Origin: Ptychodera flava
Lineage: Eukaryota > Hemichordata > Enteropneusta > Ptychoderidae
DNA length: 64,000 bases
Direction of reading: 5' to 3'
Assembly (NCBI RefSeq): GCF_041260155.1
Contig: NC_091946.1
Coordinates: forward strand, 16,957,353-17,021,352
Shown here piece after piece: positions 12,341-37,482 of the stretch (within the stretch, counting starts at the first letter, position 1; each line of letters starts with the position of its first letter). The position numbers were made by a program, and so were the translations under genes. The notes under the pieces were generated by a model. The model was not told where the DNA came from. It was given only the letters and a program-made list of their open reading frames with translations, and did not search any database.

Positions 12341-14455
12341 TTTTCAAGAATTTTAAATCTCGTCAGTGTTTTCTGCATAACTGCTAGATATTGGAATTCA
12401 TGTCAGCATAGTTGTCATGAACTGTCTGACCATGGCTTCTGTTACCATTTTAACTTGAGTGAAGTCAAACATCCCATGAAGATACCAATCTATACTAAAC
12501 TTCAAGAAACAAGAAATAAATGATACAAAATGTTGATAACATGCGGTATGCGATGGTTGTCACACCCCACGAGCATAGGGTTTATAGATATAAAAAAACA
12601 AAATTCAAAATGCCTGTGTCGACATCTTGAACTTCCGTCCGAGACAGAAGACAAAAGAGTTTTACACCAATATATGTGCATCAATCACCTGGCGACCCAA
12701 GTGCCAATCAAAAGAATTCTCCTATGTAAAGAATAGATGGTAATTACATGCAATAAAAGAAACACATGATTGTTAATTATCATGCACATTGTAAAAACTG
12801 TTTAGTGTCATGTACTGTGATGTGATGTCAAGCTATCTTTCACAACACTATGTCAAAACTGGCACAGGTGTGGATGTAACTACAATAAAAGCCTTCAGTT
12901 CTTATGGAACTGAGTTTCAGAATACATTACATTCATTATCGCTTTGAATTGCTGATGACTGGTAGAAGAACCATCTGGAAGCGGGCGATTTGACGAGCGC
13001 CCTCTAGCGATTGATATTCCTGTCTGAAATGCCGCAGAGTAATAAAAATTTTCAGCTCCACGGTCTGACGACAAAACCCTTTCAAAGTTCGACGCGGCGA
13101 TAACCATAATGCATGAGTCAATGGTATTCAAAGCAAGTCGAAATGTGCTCAGTCTAGCACCTCTGAAAGCCAAACTCTGAATGTAGGCCAGTTCACTACC
13201 TTGTTGTAGTGATCATGGAGAACGTCTTTCTTTCATGTATTTATGCTCAATTCACACCCAAAAAATGCAGAAATAATCAAACACTGCCAAGAGTTAAGTT
13301 TTTAAGGCAGGCCTTTTTCATTCGCAAGGAGTAATGGATAAATTTGTACGAAAGTATACAACAACTTTCAATTGAGAGAGTTTCTATCTGTATGCGTCAC
13401 TAAGGTTTACCTTCACCCTCAAACATCCACAAAAGTAGGCCGGACAAGCCACAAATATGTATTGCATCGGTAGGCAAATTAGCTCGTCTTTTTCACATTT
13501 TACCTTTATTTTAGATTGCTTTAATACCAGGATGTTTGCAAGACTCTCCGAGCCTCGCAGGGAGCCTGACTTTAATACCGTAAACGTATTTTCGAAAGGT
13601 CTGAACAGCGACCTCTATGATAGTTTATGACTTTTTATGATTCTACATCTTCGTAAATGTTGTACTATATGTTACCGCTGCGTTGAACTTTGAATGTTGG
13701 TTTTAAAAACATGTCTGCTTTTCAGAGAATGTCAAGCATGAATTCTTTTAAGGTAGTAGGCCTATGCGCCTCGAAAGTGAAAGCCTTTTAAACTTTTGCT
13801 CAAAATTTCCTCAAGGAATATTTCAACCACTCTCTTTTAAGATAAAGAATAAAACTCGGGGGGTCACCGTCCAAATTTTGGTACTAGAAGAACAAATCAC
13901 CCAAGATTTATGGAATTCAACGTGGCCGCCGTCCCTGTATTAACTCTATGGAGAAATATAAAATTTTGGATTTTCGAAAAACTAAGACGGTAAAAAGTTT
14001 TCTTACACCAAGAGCTTTGAAATGAATCCCCACAAGTGGTAGATCTGAAAAAAATTGTAAAAGTTTGAGAGTCCAAATATATGATCATGAGTTCATGTGA
14101 GTGCTGTTTACGAGTCATGCACCCGCTCAAATGCCCATTCATTCACTGATTCACTCTCTCACACGTGCTGAATGGACCCTTGGTTAGCTATATGACCTAC
14201 TTAAAATGCCCTTTCACCGAACTGCTTTCCTCGACTTCCAGGTATCTATATCTCTCTATATAGACATCGAAACAAGGTGAATGCAAAGAAAAAACCGGGT
14301 CGTGTGCAAAAGAGGGATGAAAGCTTACTGACCCCTCTGCTTCGACCTCAAACCACAAAATAGGTTTCATGCTTTGATGAATTGGACTTAACTTTTTGGA
14401 AAGCTTTGCATCGAAATCCTTTCCCAGTCATTACAAGACGCCGTCATCCATTACG
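12341..14455. other. Intergenic region between evectin and TNF-like genes
   Basis: No coding region recognised. It contains a MITE copy at 13748-14085. The promoter and any 5' untranslated exon of the TNF-like gene should lie toward the right end, but no TATA box or initiator can be assigned with confidence. Confidence 0.5.
13748..14085 (+). repeat. TTAA-bounded MITE, copy 2 (3' end lost)
   Basis: Starts TTAAGGTAGTAGGCCTATGC with the CGCCTCGAAAGTGAAAG block and the GGGGGGTCACCGTCCAAAT core. Similarity fades after GAGAGTCC near 14075, so the right inverted terminus is missing or diverged. Confidence 0.65.
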
Positions 14456-14776
14456 ATGAAGTCGAATACCTTTTTGTCAAATAAGGAGACAGCTGAACGT
14501 TTTGTTCGCCGAAGTTCCCGTCGCTCTGTCCGTGCCTCGTGGGACAACGCAACAACACTGATGAAAACTATTCTGGCATTAGGTTTGGCTGTGTGGGTCG
14601 GCATCCAGGGACTTCAAATAGCCCGGCTCCAAAATGAAAATCGCGAACTCAAGTCCCGACTTCAAACGTTAGAGTCTGACTTTCGTTGTTTCGTCGCCGC
14701 ACACACCGACGGCAAAGCAGCGCCCAGGACTGTCGATGGGAGCTCCGCAGACTGTTCTCAAGAATCAGCAACAAAT
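14456..14776 (+). CDS. TNF ligand exon 1: cytoplasmic tail, TM, coiled coil
   Basis: Starts at ATG 14456 (MKSNTFLSNKETAERF) and ends in phase 0 at donor GTGAGT. It encodes the Arg-rich tail, the single hydrophobic helix and the coiled-coil stalk start. The frame stays open further upstream but has no earlier ATG. Confidence 0.8.
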
Positions 14777-15227
14777 GTGAGTAAAGCAACGCTGTGGTGT
14801 TTTCTTTGAAAATATTACGGATATTCAACTCTCACTATCTGACACACATTTCACATAGGCCAACTGTTCCCACCAATGATTGATGGCAGCACATTAAAAT
14901 CGCAATAAAACAAAGTGTGACATCAAGGTCTGCCGGCGCAAAGGTTTCACTTTGACTTTAAGCTACCGTCATCACCAGCATGACCTTGATCACGATAAGG
15001 ACGATCATGAAACGTGAAGATCGTTGTGATCAGCAACACTTTGTCAGGATAACGACTATGATCATCAAGACCTTTTGATCTCAAAAAGATAACTATGCTG
15101 CTTCGGCTGCTGATTATGAAGATGAAAATGATGATGATGATAACGGCGACGGCAACGACGACAGTGATGATGATGATGATGATAATGATGATGATGGCGA
15201 GGATTTATTATAAAATTATTATTATTA

Positions 15228-15265
<38 letters not shown>

Positions 15266-15512
15266 GCAACCATCACCATAAAATGTTGTAAAGAATAAGC
15301 TTTCGAACTTTGTTTATTAGATGTCGTTACAAGGAATTCATTCATTCGCTTCTTTTCACAGATCGTTGTCAAAAGGGGCGAGCAATCCATAGTTGATGAT
15401 CCCTCCGAAGTTCAAAGTGAGTCCAAGCCTGACGAAAGACGTGCGGGCCATGCCATACGCCGGGATAGCAGATTGAAGAATGGAGATCGTCGTTAGTTTC
15501 ATATTCTTACTT

Positions 15513-15563
<51 letters not shown>

Positions 15564-18500
15564 CAGACAGCACAAATACAATTACACTTCAGGTTCAAGG
15601 GACAAAGTAGTTCTTTTTACCTTTTAGAGGTATCTAGAATACATGGACTACTAATGCATAAAATTACTCGGTGTACAAAGTAATGTCGAGGCATAGCTTC
15701 AAAAGTGTAAACAAGAACCCCTTTGCTGAATACAAACATGTTTGTGTTTATTATCTCTTAACGAAATAAACTACCCACTTTCCAACGTGGTTTCCTTTGA
15801 AAAATCGACGTCACAACAATGAAAGTGCAAGCTCCTTAAAAGGCACTTCATCGTAAATTGAGTAATATGTAGTTACGTATTTTCCTATGTTGACATGTAC
15901 AGTATATGGGGCCTGCCTGCAGGAGCGTGTGTGCGTGTAAGTTTTTTTTATTAAATACATCATGCTGACGTCGTTGATTTTTCCATTTCGCATAAGGCTC
16001 TTGTTTTGAAGGGGAGGGAGGGAGTCTCAACTAAAACGAAGGAATCACATTTGTCGTGCGTCAGCTTTAGATATCGACGGCCCCTTAAATTGGGTTACGG
16101 GCTCAGTGTTTGGCAGAGAATTCATATTTGGGTCAATTAAATACTTGTCCTGGTTGACCGTTGGTTCCACTGTTAAGATTTATCTAGAAGCTGCAGCATT
16201 TCAAACGCCACAGTTTCACTTTCGTTTATCACAGTCCCCTTCGGCATGATCAGAGGAGAGTATTTGAAACGGGCGTAGCAATCACGTATATCTTTAAGGA
16301 AACACGAACCAGACAAATCTTAATTTGTGTTTGTGTATTCAAAGAAACAAAAGTGCTGTTTTTGGTGGATTCCGTTGCTACTCACAAATACCTTCTGACG
16401 TAAACATTCTCTCGCAATTACTCTCAAGGTGACAGGGTCGTCAGAGAAGTCGATCCATCTAATCGCGATGCCTTGCCAAACTTGTCACTGGACCCGTCCG
16501 AAAGTCATCAGGTGAGTGAAGTTCTACGTTGAAGAAATGCCAAAAGGCATATGGTGCCAATTGGCAGAACGGGAAATATCGAGCACAAAGAAAGATATAG
16601 ACCGAACGAATGGTTTGTTTCAACTCACAGTGGGTCAGACGGTGCATTTAAGGAGTTAGGTATGGTTTGGTCATGGTATATCGTTCAACGGTTAGTTCAT
16701 TATATTTTACAACTTCATCCTACTAGGAGCACTGTATTAAAGCAGCACTATTAGTGTCAACAGAACTTCAGTCAGCACTATGATTCAAATGAAAACAACT
16801 ACAACAACTTATCTGGAAAAAAATTCGGTTATTTTGCAAGACCTTAACTATGCATTTGAAAGTAATGTAGGGAGAAAGAACTAAAACACACCTCATTGCA
16901 AGAAAATTGATCAAGAAAGTATGGAAAGGCTACTAACAGCAGTTGTTTTTACTGTGCAGCGAATGACTTCCCTGTTCCACGTTTAGATTATTTTGACATC
17001 AAAAATGAATGAAACACGTGGATATTATGTTTTAATCTACTTCTGGACTTTTGAAACGTTTGACAAGGTGTACCTCCCATTAAACTTTAGATTATCCTTA
17101 TTTATATTTAAGATTTATTTCAAGGAACCGACTGTACAATAGGCTATAATCAGTGTCTTTGCGATGAATGAACTATTTTGTTCAGGGAAAAAAAGATGTT
17201 GGAACTTTCTGACATCGTTAACCCTTTACAATATGTGTACTAGGGCATTGACGTACCGTGGACAACACTCCCAACGGCAATCCTCAGAAGTAGGCATTAT
17301 GGCTCGTATGTGCCAGAAGGTAGGAAATAAGTCTTGAGACTAACTGAATGTAAAGATTAAGTTAGTATGCGCCTCGAAAGTGAAAGACTTAAACCTTTGC
17401 TCAAAGTTTCCTTAAGGAATCTTTCAACCATTCACTTTGAAAATCAAGAATAAAATTCGGGGGTCACCGTGCAAATTTTGGTACAAGAGAATCAAATTAC
17501 CCGAGAATTACCTATAGGCCTATTTGGAATTCAAAACGACCGCCATCCCTGTGTTAAAATACAGTTTTCGAAATTCGAAGAAACTAAGACGATTAAAAGT
17601 TTTCTTATATACGCCAAGAGCTTTAAAATGAACCCCAACAAGTGGTATATCAGAAAAGAATTGTGAAAGTTTGAGAGTCCGAATATCTGTCACCGAGGTG
17701 CGTTCTACCTTATGAGCTTGGAACAGGTGTACATATAATCCGGCAAACATGCACTTCATACTGTTGACATGCCTGATCAATCAATCAATTCTATATCAAG
17801 TCAATGCCACTTACTACGACTTTGAGAGCGCCTGATAGGGCAGTTACATGTATCTTCACAACACAGAGAGCGGCAATCGTAACGCTGATTACAAACTATC
17901 GTGGTTATCATCTGCCAAATGTTCACTAAAAGGTTGTAAGCTACAGCCAAAGTTCCTTATATGTCTTCAAGAGAGGTGGTATCGCAATTTTCCGAGAACA
18001 GAATTCCCTTAGTGCCAACGCATCGATTCAGTGCATTCGACGCAAGGTATTCAAAAGCCAGGGTTTTCAGGAACTTTTTTCAGTTCTTCTTGTAAAACTT
18101 CGATATCAATTGCATAGGTCCTACGTGTAAATACACTGTACAGATAGCAATTGTTTAAGAAGTGTATACAAATTTTAAAAAAAGGACTGACAAACAGGTG
18201 GTGAGAGATGTTAAAGGTGAAATATATGGGCAAATTTGATTAAATGAATATTGCTGTTGTGGTGGCGATGAAATTAAGCACGTTTTTGCACTAGATTTAA
18301 TCAGTACACATCTTCGAGGTGACAACACACATATCTATGCAAATTATCACATTTCACCAACAGAGAAGACTCTGAAAATTTGGGACATCGACACCATTGA
18401 TGGTATGCACTATGACCAAAGTACGGGACATATCAAAGTGCTGACTCCGGGCAAATACTACGTGTACAGCCAACTCTTCTTTGGTGACAACAGTGCAGAA

Positions 18501-18749
18501 GAGTGTGGATATTTCGTGTGCGTCAACAACGTAAAACAGCAACGAAGCGTTGTTTCCATGGGCGGAAAAGGGAAACAAACGGTCAGTTCGGTTGGCATCT
18601 TTCAGTTCAACGCCAACGACAAGATCTCTATTCGAACACCTGAAGCTGGACCCCCATGCCAGCTGCATCTGGAACCTCTCGGAAGTTTTTTCGGGGTGAT
18701 TCTCCTTGAACGGGAGAGATCTGTTGACCATCTGAACCCCGTGTTTTGA
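14456..18749 (+). CDS. TNF-superfamily ligand, type II membrane protein (EDA/Eiger-like)
   Basis: Five exons (14456-14776, 15362-15491, 16429-16511, 17244-17319, 18295-18749) join in frame to 354 residues. Residues 1-34 are a basic cytoplasmic tail, about 35-55 a single membrane segment (KTILALGLAVWVGIQGL), followed by a heptad-like coiled coil (IARLQNENRELKSRLQTLE). The stalk has minimal proprotein-convertase sites (RRDR, RVVR). The last exon is a TNF homology domain: THLRGDN, then IKVLTPGKYYVYSQLFF and the final strand FFGVILLE. Known family role: trimeric ligands bind TNFR-type receptors at the cell surface or after shedding. The start is the first ATG in frame. A TNF domain is clear; whether it is closest to EDA, Eiger or another clade cannot be decided here. 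Confidence 0.88.
15129..15264. repeat. (GAT)n followed by (ATT)n microsatellites
   Basis: Imperfect GAT repeats to about 15207 then ATT/TTA repeats 15214-15264, in the first intron of the TNF-like gene about 100 bases before exon 2. Confidence 0.9.
15362..15491 (+). CDS. TNF ligand exon 2: stalk
   Basis: Acceptor TTTTCACAG; ends in phase 1 at donor GTTAGT. It encodes a charged stalk with ERRAGHAIRRDSRLKNGD. A (GA)n tract follows 22 bases after the donor. Confidence 0.7.
15514..15556. repeat. (GA)n microsatellite
   Basis: About 43 bases of pure GA just after TNF-like exon 2. Confidence 0.95.
16429..16511 (+). CDS. TNF ligand exon 3: stalk with RxxR motifs
   Basis: Acceptor CTCTCAAG, donor GTGAGT; phase 1 in, phase 0 out. 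Across the junction it gives DRRDRVVREVDPSN, containing two minimal convertase-type RxxR motifs. Confidence 0.7.
17244..17319 (+). CDS. TNF ligand exon 4: pre-TNF-domain linker
   Basis: Acceptor GTGTACTAG, donor GTAGGA; phase 0 in, phase 1 out. It encodes GIDVPWTTLPTAILRSRHYG. It is short and supported by phase fit rather than by family motifs. Confidence 0.6.
17357..17711 (+). repeat. TTAA-bounded MITE, copy 3, within a TNF-gene intron
   Basis: About 355 bp from TTAAGTTAGTATGCGCCTCG to GAGGTGCGTTCTACCTTA, with the full internal core. It lies in the fourth intron of the TNF-like gene, so it is spliced out. Confidence 0.75.
18295..18749 (+). CDS. TNF ligand exon 5: TNF homology domain
   Basis: The acceptor TTTTTGCACTAG at 18294 is the one that keeps phase; a nearer AG at 18304 would shift the frame into a stop. 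It encodes the whole C-terminal TNF fold: LRGDNTHIYANYH, the diagnostic GKYYVYSQLFF strand, a Cys pair near EECGYFVC, then the terminal FFGVILL strand and stop at 18747-18749. Confidence 0.9.
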
Positions 18750-18861
18750 CATTGACATGAAAGGCTGAGTAACGCGACATATGTTCATTTTGATAGATAA
18801 CGCTTGGCTAGGTCAAACTGTGGATTTCTTGGCGGAAGACAAATTTCATACGGCAATGAAC

Positions 18862-18867
18862 AATAAA
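18862..18867 (+). promoter_or_regulatory. Polyadenylation signal of the TNF-like gene
   Basis: AATAAA 113 bases after the stop codon, the first hexamer on this strand. Confidence 0.6.
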
Positions 18868-20144
18868 TAACCCAACCAAACAGTCTAAGTTGAGCAATCT
18901 CGTGTTTCTTGCTCCAGATAAGCTACTGAACACAGTGTATCTTACATTTTCCCCCGTAAATCTGCCTTTAAGGTAAATCGTGCGGGCTGCTGTATAATAA
19001 CTGATTAACTAAGAGAGTGGTGGCACAGCAAAATCTATTGGGTAGAAGTATAGGATTTAGAAAGGTGAAGTCTTAGGATTGTTCATCTTCAATGTAGGAT
19101 AAATTAAGAGTGCTTCTATTCAAACCCCGCACCCGATGAAGGAAACTGCATTTCTTCGGAAGCAGGTATTATATTATCCCCATGCAGTTGACAGGTTGAT
19201 TTCATTTTGCTGCCACTTTAGACTCTTCGTTTATCTCACATAGAAGATCAACAAGGAGGGCCCTTTCCCCGTAAGTCATCCTTTTTCAGTTACTCGTATT
19301 CTTTGATAATCGATGGTATGAGAAATATCTTAAATCATGATGGGAATTTATTTCAAAGAATGTACAAGTATATAATTATGATAGATACTGCCGCAGGGAC
19401 CATATTTACATACTTAACAAAGTCTGAACATTAAGACTCAAAGTCAAAAACATTATGCACAGAATCAACACTGGATATATCTTCAGAATTTATGTCATTT
19501 TTGCAAGTTTTATTGTAAATTTGATGTAGTTACATGACAATCAAAGGGCATTATATTGACGACCATGGCAGGTTCTGTACGTAACCTGGTTTTACCTGCT
19601 GTTGATGAAGGGAATATCGGGGTTTATTTTCTTTCCGACCTAAAACGTCTTCCTCCAATGAATATTTTCTTCACATTTTGAAACGTTTGTCTTATCTGTA
19701 TATCATTATACCCAAGACAAACAGGACCGTTGCCATTATCAAATTTACTTTCGGATGTTCCGTCTGACTTCCGGAAGCTATAAAAATAAAGTAAAAAAAG
19801 TGAGAATAGAGAAGGTGGGAAGGTAAAGCAAATAATGTATAGGTTCGTAGATTAAGCAAAGCTGGTGGCTGTAGTTATATCGTACACCCTGCACGTGTCC
19901 TCTGTCAGAATGTCAGATTCTGATCCACGACGGAAGAATCAATCATATCGCTACCGAAGGATGAGACATTGCACTAATGAATTTTAATTTTAGCCCTCTA
20001 CGGTGAGTCACGGTAAAGCCCTCGGTAAACAATAGACCCTCGAGCGAAATTATGCTTGTACCTTAAGTACGAAGTTAAAACACCGAACAAGTTTAATATT
20101 ACTGCCGTTTATGGTCTTTCTACTTAAAAAAGTATCATGAAAGA
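18868..20144. other. Convergent intergenic region between TNF and ACE genes
   Basis: No coding region seen. The TNF-like and ACE genes end toward each other here. The ACE 3' UTR should occupy the right part; a minus-strand AATAAA is at 19623-19628. Confidence 0.5.
19623..19628 (-). promoter_or_regulatory. ACE: Candidate polyadenylation signal, ACE gene
   Basis: AATAAA on the minus strand about 520 bases after the ACE stop codon; the first clear hexamer downstream. Confidence 0.4.
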
Positions 20145-32722
<12,578 letters not shown>

Positions 32723-33670
32723 AATTGAGGTTGTAAAACAGTACTAGTGTTCCGACCGCCTCGGTGATGTCACATCTGACTGAAGCCGAGGCGAGAATAG
32801 CCTCTGCTTTGTAAATACTGAACACGGGGAATACCACTCCTATTTTATCGTGTGCTTCAAGCATCGGTAGTTTGACATGCGTGTTAACCACTCCGAAAAG
32901 ATGTTTAGGCTACTTTACACGTCAGTGAGTACAATAGTTTACACTGTGATCGACACTTTTGAACCAAAAAAAGAGAATCTTCTGATACATAGCTTCGATG
33001 AGGCATTTCTCTCGCTTGCGAAAACTATATAAATTCCTTGTCGTTTGACAAGGGAGATAGACACTATAACATCCAAAAATAGAGAATCTTAGGATACAGA
33101 GCTGTACGGTAAGCTATGGTCATACTTCACTTGCTGGTATTCTAATCGAGTCAGGACCGACAAAAACGGCTAGGGAATTAGCGGGAAGACAGACTCGCTG
33201 ATGTTAATCCCAGATGTAGGCCCACAGAATGACTCACCATGAACGGTTGTGACACGCATGCGGCATTGATTTGGTCTCCCAAACGATGTTCTCATCTGGG
33301 GTGTTTACTACATCTGTTCACTGTCAATGATGTCACCGCCGTCTTCAAAATATGTTCATGTTGGAATATTCTATAGGGAAAGGCTCCAGATTACGATAAA
33401 CCTAAAATTAGCAATGCGTAAAAATAATATCACATTGGAGCTCTTACAATGTTTACATCGAAGTAATAATAAATTGCCTTTCTCGTTGCCGCGCCATGAA
33501 ATGTGCCGAACGGCGTCATTGTATACTGGAGCATGTACGACATCTGCCAATAGGTACTTGGACAAAATCTGTCCTTGCTAAACGTGTGTGTAATCATGGT
33601 GTTTGTACATGGGTCTCGAAATATACGTGTGACTCCTTTGCTCTTCTTTACAACATATGAGATATTTAAC

Positions 33671-33994
33671 ATTATACCATGCCAGTATATTGATGGCGCA
33701 AATACAGCGATCTGATTGGTCAAGACGCGAAAAGAACAGTGGTATATTGGCGATATACCACGGCTGACATACGCGCGAGCTCTCAGCTTGAACAAAAAAT
33801 CCGTTTTTACGTTCCACGCCAAAATTTCAATATATTGTTATGATATTATAGCAATGAATCACACCCATCGACGGTATACAACTCCATTCTGACCAGTTCA
33901 CTTCATATATGCACTCGCTATCGATCGTGCATATAGTCTTGAACTGGTCAAAATCTCTTGGTATACTGTCGCTGTGTGTGCTTTGTTGCTTAAT
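33671..33994 (-). repeat. Bipartite fold-back repeat, copy 2 (reverse orientation)
   Basis: Same two-palindrome unit as at 6588 in reverse orientation, with both halves present and diverged by scattered substitutions. It lies between the ACE 5' end and the LINE. Confidence 0.8.
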
Positions 33995-36439
33995 AATCAT
34001 TTTAGATTCTTCAATGTGTGACCCCCGAATGTCGTTCTTTGGATATTAGGAAAATATTTAGATTTGTCTATTAAACGTAGATCTGTGCCGTTATAAGGAA
34101 TCTAGATTGCACCCATGCCTTCTTTCGTTTCATCAAAAACAAATAGTCACGCAGGCGAACCAAAACAACCACTGTGACAATGGGTGAGACTTCCAACTAG
34201 TAGTGGCACCCCCGTTGTCGGGTATTCATTGGCAAGGAGATGTGAAATCGATAAAGAAATTTGATAACAATACAAGGTGATAAATTGATATATGACATTC
34301 TTACCCTGACTGGTCCACAACTCTATTTTCAAGAACATTAATCTTATCATTGCAATATTCATTAGCCACTTTTTCAATTTGACGTACGGCCGAGAACTCC
34401 TCGGTCATGAAAATCAGTCGAGTTTAATGGACATGACTGGTTTTTGATCCGAAATGTTTCGCGTAAAATGACTTTGTTTTTCTTTCCTTTAGTTTGTGTT
34501 TCGCTATCTTTAAAAAGAAAAAACCCAAAGTTTGATCATGATAGTTTTACCTGATATCTATTCGGTGTACTGGCCATTAATTTTGACCCTGAAGTAATAC
34601 ATGCAGTGCCTTAGTATGAAATTGGATTAGTGTGTATAAAGTTCTATCTAGCAATCAATTCCCGCAAAGAGAAATTCGACTTGGGCTAAAACACCACAAA
34701 TAACTGACCTAAATATTTACTATACATTGGACACCGATGTTACGACAACAAATGCTAACAAAACCATGATACCATTCTCTGCTTGGCGATACAAGTTGAA
34801 TTTTGACTCGTTTTCCGTCACGAAATCTTTCCCCGAGATCTCACGAAAGGTAATAAAATATCAACAATCAGAAGTGTATGACATGTTGGCTCTCGACGGA
34901 AAGAAGATAAGATATGAATGTACAATGTACAAACACGTAAATCATTCAAAGACCGAATTATATGTGTCTATGTTTAAGACTGAAAGGAATACATTTGAAT
35001 AGAATAAGTTTCGACGTGCATAATATAGAGATTGCGATTGCAGTGCGATCAAACGGCGTTTTATGTTTCGATAAGCTGTAAAATGTCGTTTGCTACAATC
35101 GCCATTTTCTCCAAGATTAAGTCTGCGCATATTGACCGAACATCATATTAAGTACAAGCGACCTAAACAGAGAGATAAAACTGCATCAGATGAAAATGGA
35201 TACAATAAAATATTGACCGACCAGCGGGAGATAAAACACTTGCAAAATCGCAGTGAATAAAGTTTATTTTATTGCTTGTCATTGAGTCGTTTCTGCTCGA
35301 GTGACATTCACAGAACTTGAGCCTATGAAAACGTGAAACAGCCTTCGAAACGACCGATGGAAAAGCACATGATGTCTCCAAAGATGACCATAAAATCCAT
35401 GGACACTAATACTTTTGACACAGTGACTCCATAACTACAGTTTCTTGGTCTACTGAAATGGTGAATGTACGCCGTAAAACTAATGAATTATGTGCAATCC
35501 GTAGGAAATAAAGAAAGGTCATATACCATCGAGTCACTGGATTTTGAATTAATCGCCATCACATTTAATTTTGTAAATCATTTAGAAACCAAATGCTTAA
35601 AGCTTCTTGCGTTTGCACGTTTAAAGGGCCAGCAATTTTTACACTATTTTTATTTTATATGTCAAGTGCAAATTCTTACTCTGCTCCCCAAAAAATATTG
35701 AAACACCCATTATTTAGCTTCTCAAAACAGTGTCTATATGTGTAAAATGCACTGCTATTGTTTACAGTTGACTTTAGTCCGGACCAGAATTCACTCGTCA
35801 ATAATAACAAGGTCAATGCAGTTTTCACGTGTACAGGGAGTGCTGACAAGTACTGTGTATATTAAAATGCTTGGGGAGTAGAACAAGAAATTATGGTTGA
35901 CATTGAAAACAAAAATAGTGAAAAAAAGTCATTAAAGTTAGCATTACTAGCCCTTTAAGTTTTCCTTCGCAAATACATGAAATACATTTCATTTAATTCA
36001 TATAAATTGTTCTGAGAAAAACGAAGAAAATTTATGTAATGTTAACGGGGGCGCTATTCAGCCGCAGTTCGTTGAAAATATAGCCATTGGTATGTCCTTA
36101 GTGTTGTCCCCAAACACAATTCAACATGGCGTTTCTCATCTTTTTATCAATTACTATGTGAAATATGCAATTTCGAAGATAATTTATCTGTTCTTGATGG
36201 GATTAAGGTCAAAAGTAGTTCCTATGATTTGATGAATACAGCGTACTTTATCTATAGAGATGATCAATAAAGTTGTGCAGATATGAAGTTCCATGGTGAT
36301 AGTGGACATATCTGCTATCATAGTTTCATTTCTTGAATAACTTTTAAAAATACTGTCGTATGTAATGTCTGAAATGAAAGACCATCCTGCCCTTTCTCTT
36401 TCTCTGATTCACACTCAAGATAGTTGAAACTATCAACTA

Positions 36440-36440
<1 letters not shown>

Positions 36441-36493
<53 letters not shown>

Positions 36494-36518
36494 TGTCATC
36501 ATTGTCATCATCATCACT
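36441..36518. repeat. (ATC)n microsatellite
   Basis: About 26 ATC units with some variants near the right end. Confidence 0.95.
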
Positions 36519-37201
36519 ATTTTTCTTTACCCTGGTCTAAAGTTACAAAGCTAAAAAATCGAGAAAGTAATGATGACAGAAATCAGAAAATACTATTCGG
36601 GTGAAAGAGGACAATTGTTTGGGAATACAGCAACGTAGGCTTAGGTAAATGTACAAGAAAACAAAGTTTAATAAAAAATTATATACGAGGACACGGAATC
36701 GAAACATTGTCCATAGCAAGTTAGCACACAGATAGTCAGTTATGATATTGAAGCAATATTCTGGTTTTGTAATTGTAGCTTGTAAGAATGAAATAATCTG
36801 TACCACAGCGGGGTGAATGACGGTGGCCGGGGACCAGAGGTATCTAAGGGAGCCTAAACAAGTTTGAAATTTGAAAACAACTGGAATATACTATAAGTAA
36901 TCTTCATTAATCAATGTGCATAATGGACCCTAGGGGATTTAAACATTTTCAGGGCCGTTGAAATGCAATTCAGATGCGAAGGATAGGTATTATTCTAATC
37001 TCAATCAACCTTAAAGAGTGCACAACATGTATATACGCTTCTTTCTTTTGAGTTGTTTATATTTTCGATGTAGTCAGACGTAGAAGGATGTGCGACCAAA
37101 ATCGCAACAAATCTGATCTGCTCGCCATGGAATAGCACTGCACCGCAAACATTCAATTTATTCTGACGCCACTAAATCTAATTTACTTTGTCACGTGTCT
37201 G

Positions 37202-37216
37202 AGAGAGAGAGAGAGA

Positions 37217-37276
<60 letters not shown>
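37202..37276. repeat. (GA)n tract flanking the 3' end of the LINE
   Basis: About 75 bases of nearly pure GA with one GTG interruption; its right edge is the exact end of the LINE. Confidence 0.95.
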
Positions 37277-37282
<6 letters not shown>

Positions 37283-37482
37283 AGTTTTTCACAATGTCTT
37301 TAATACTCAACATTGCTTATTAAAATTACATATCACTATAATATTACATTGCACAAGCTCTATATACACGGAATATCAAAATGAAGTCAAATGAAGTGAA
37401 AAGTAAAGAAACTCAGTAGTCTCCAGAGTCATAAAAGTAGAAATGTAATCATACAACAACTCGTCTCCGCTAACTTAACACT

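Larger units (their letters stand above)
32723..37200. other. Region upstream of ACE; no host gene recognised
   Basis: Contains fold-back repeat copy 2 (33671-33994) and an (ATC)n tract near 36441-36518. Small frames such as 34727-35002 show no family signature. The ACE promoter should lie just right of 32722, but no core elements could be assigned. Confidence 0.45.

Noticed and set aside
14396-14455. Upstream extension of the TNF-like exon 1 frame
   Set aside because: The extension begins with TTG, not ATG; the first ATG in frame is 14456.
18405-18749. Start of the TNF domain at the internal Met near 18405
   Set aside because: The frame continues upstream through conserved LRGDN sequence to a splice acceptor at 18294 that keeps phase with exon 4.
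34727-35002. 91-codon plus-strand frame
   Set aside because: No recognised motif, no matching splice-linked neighbours; length is within chance for AT-rich DNA.
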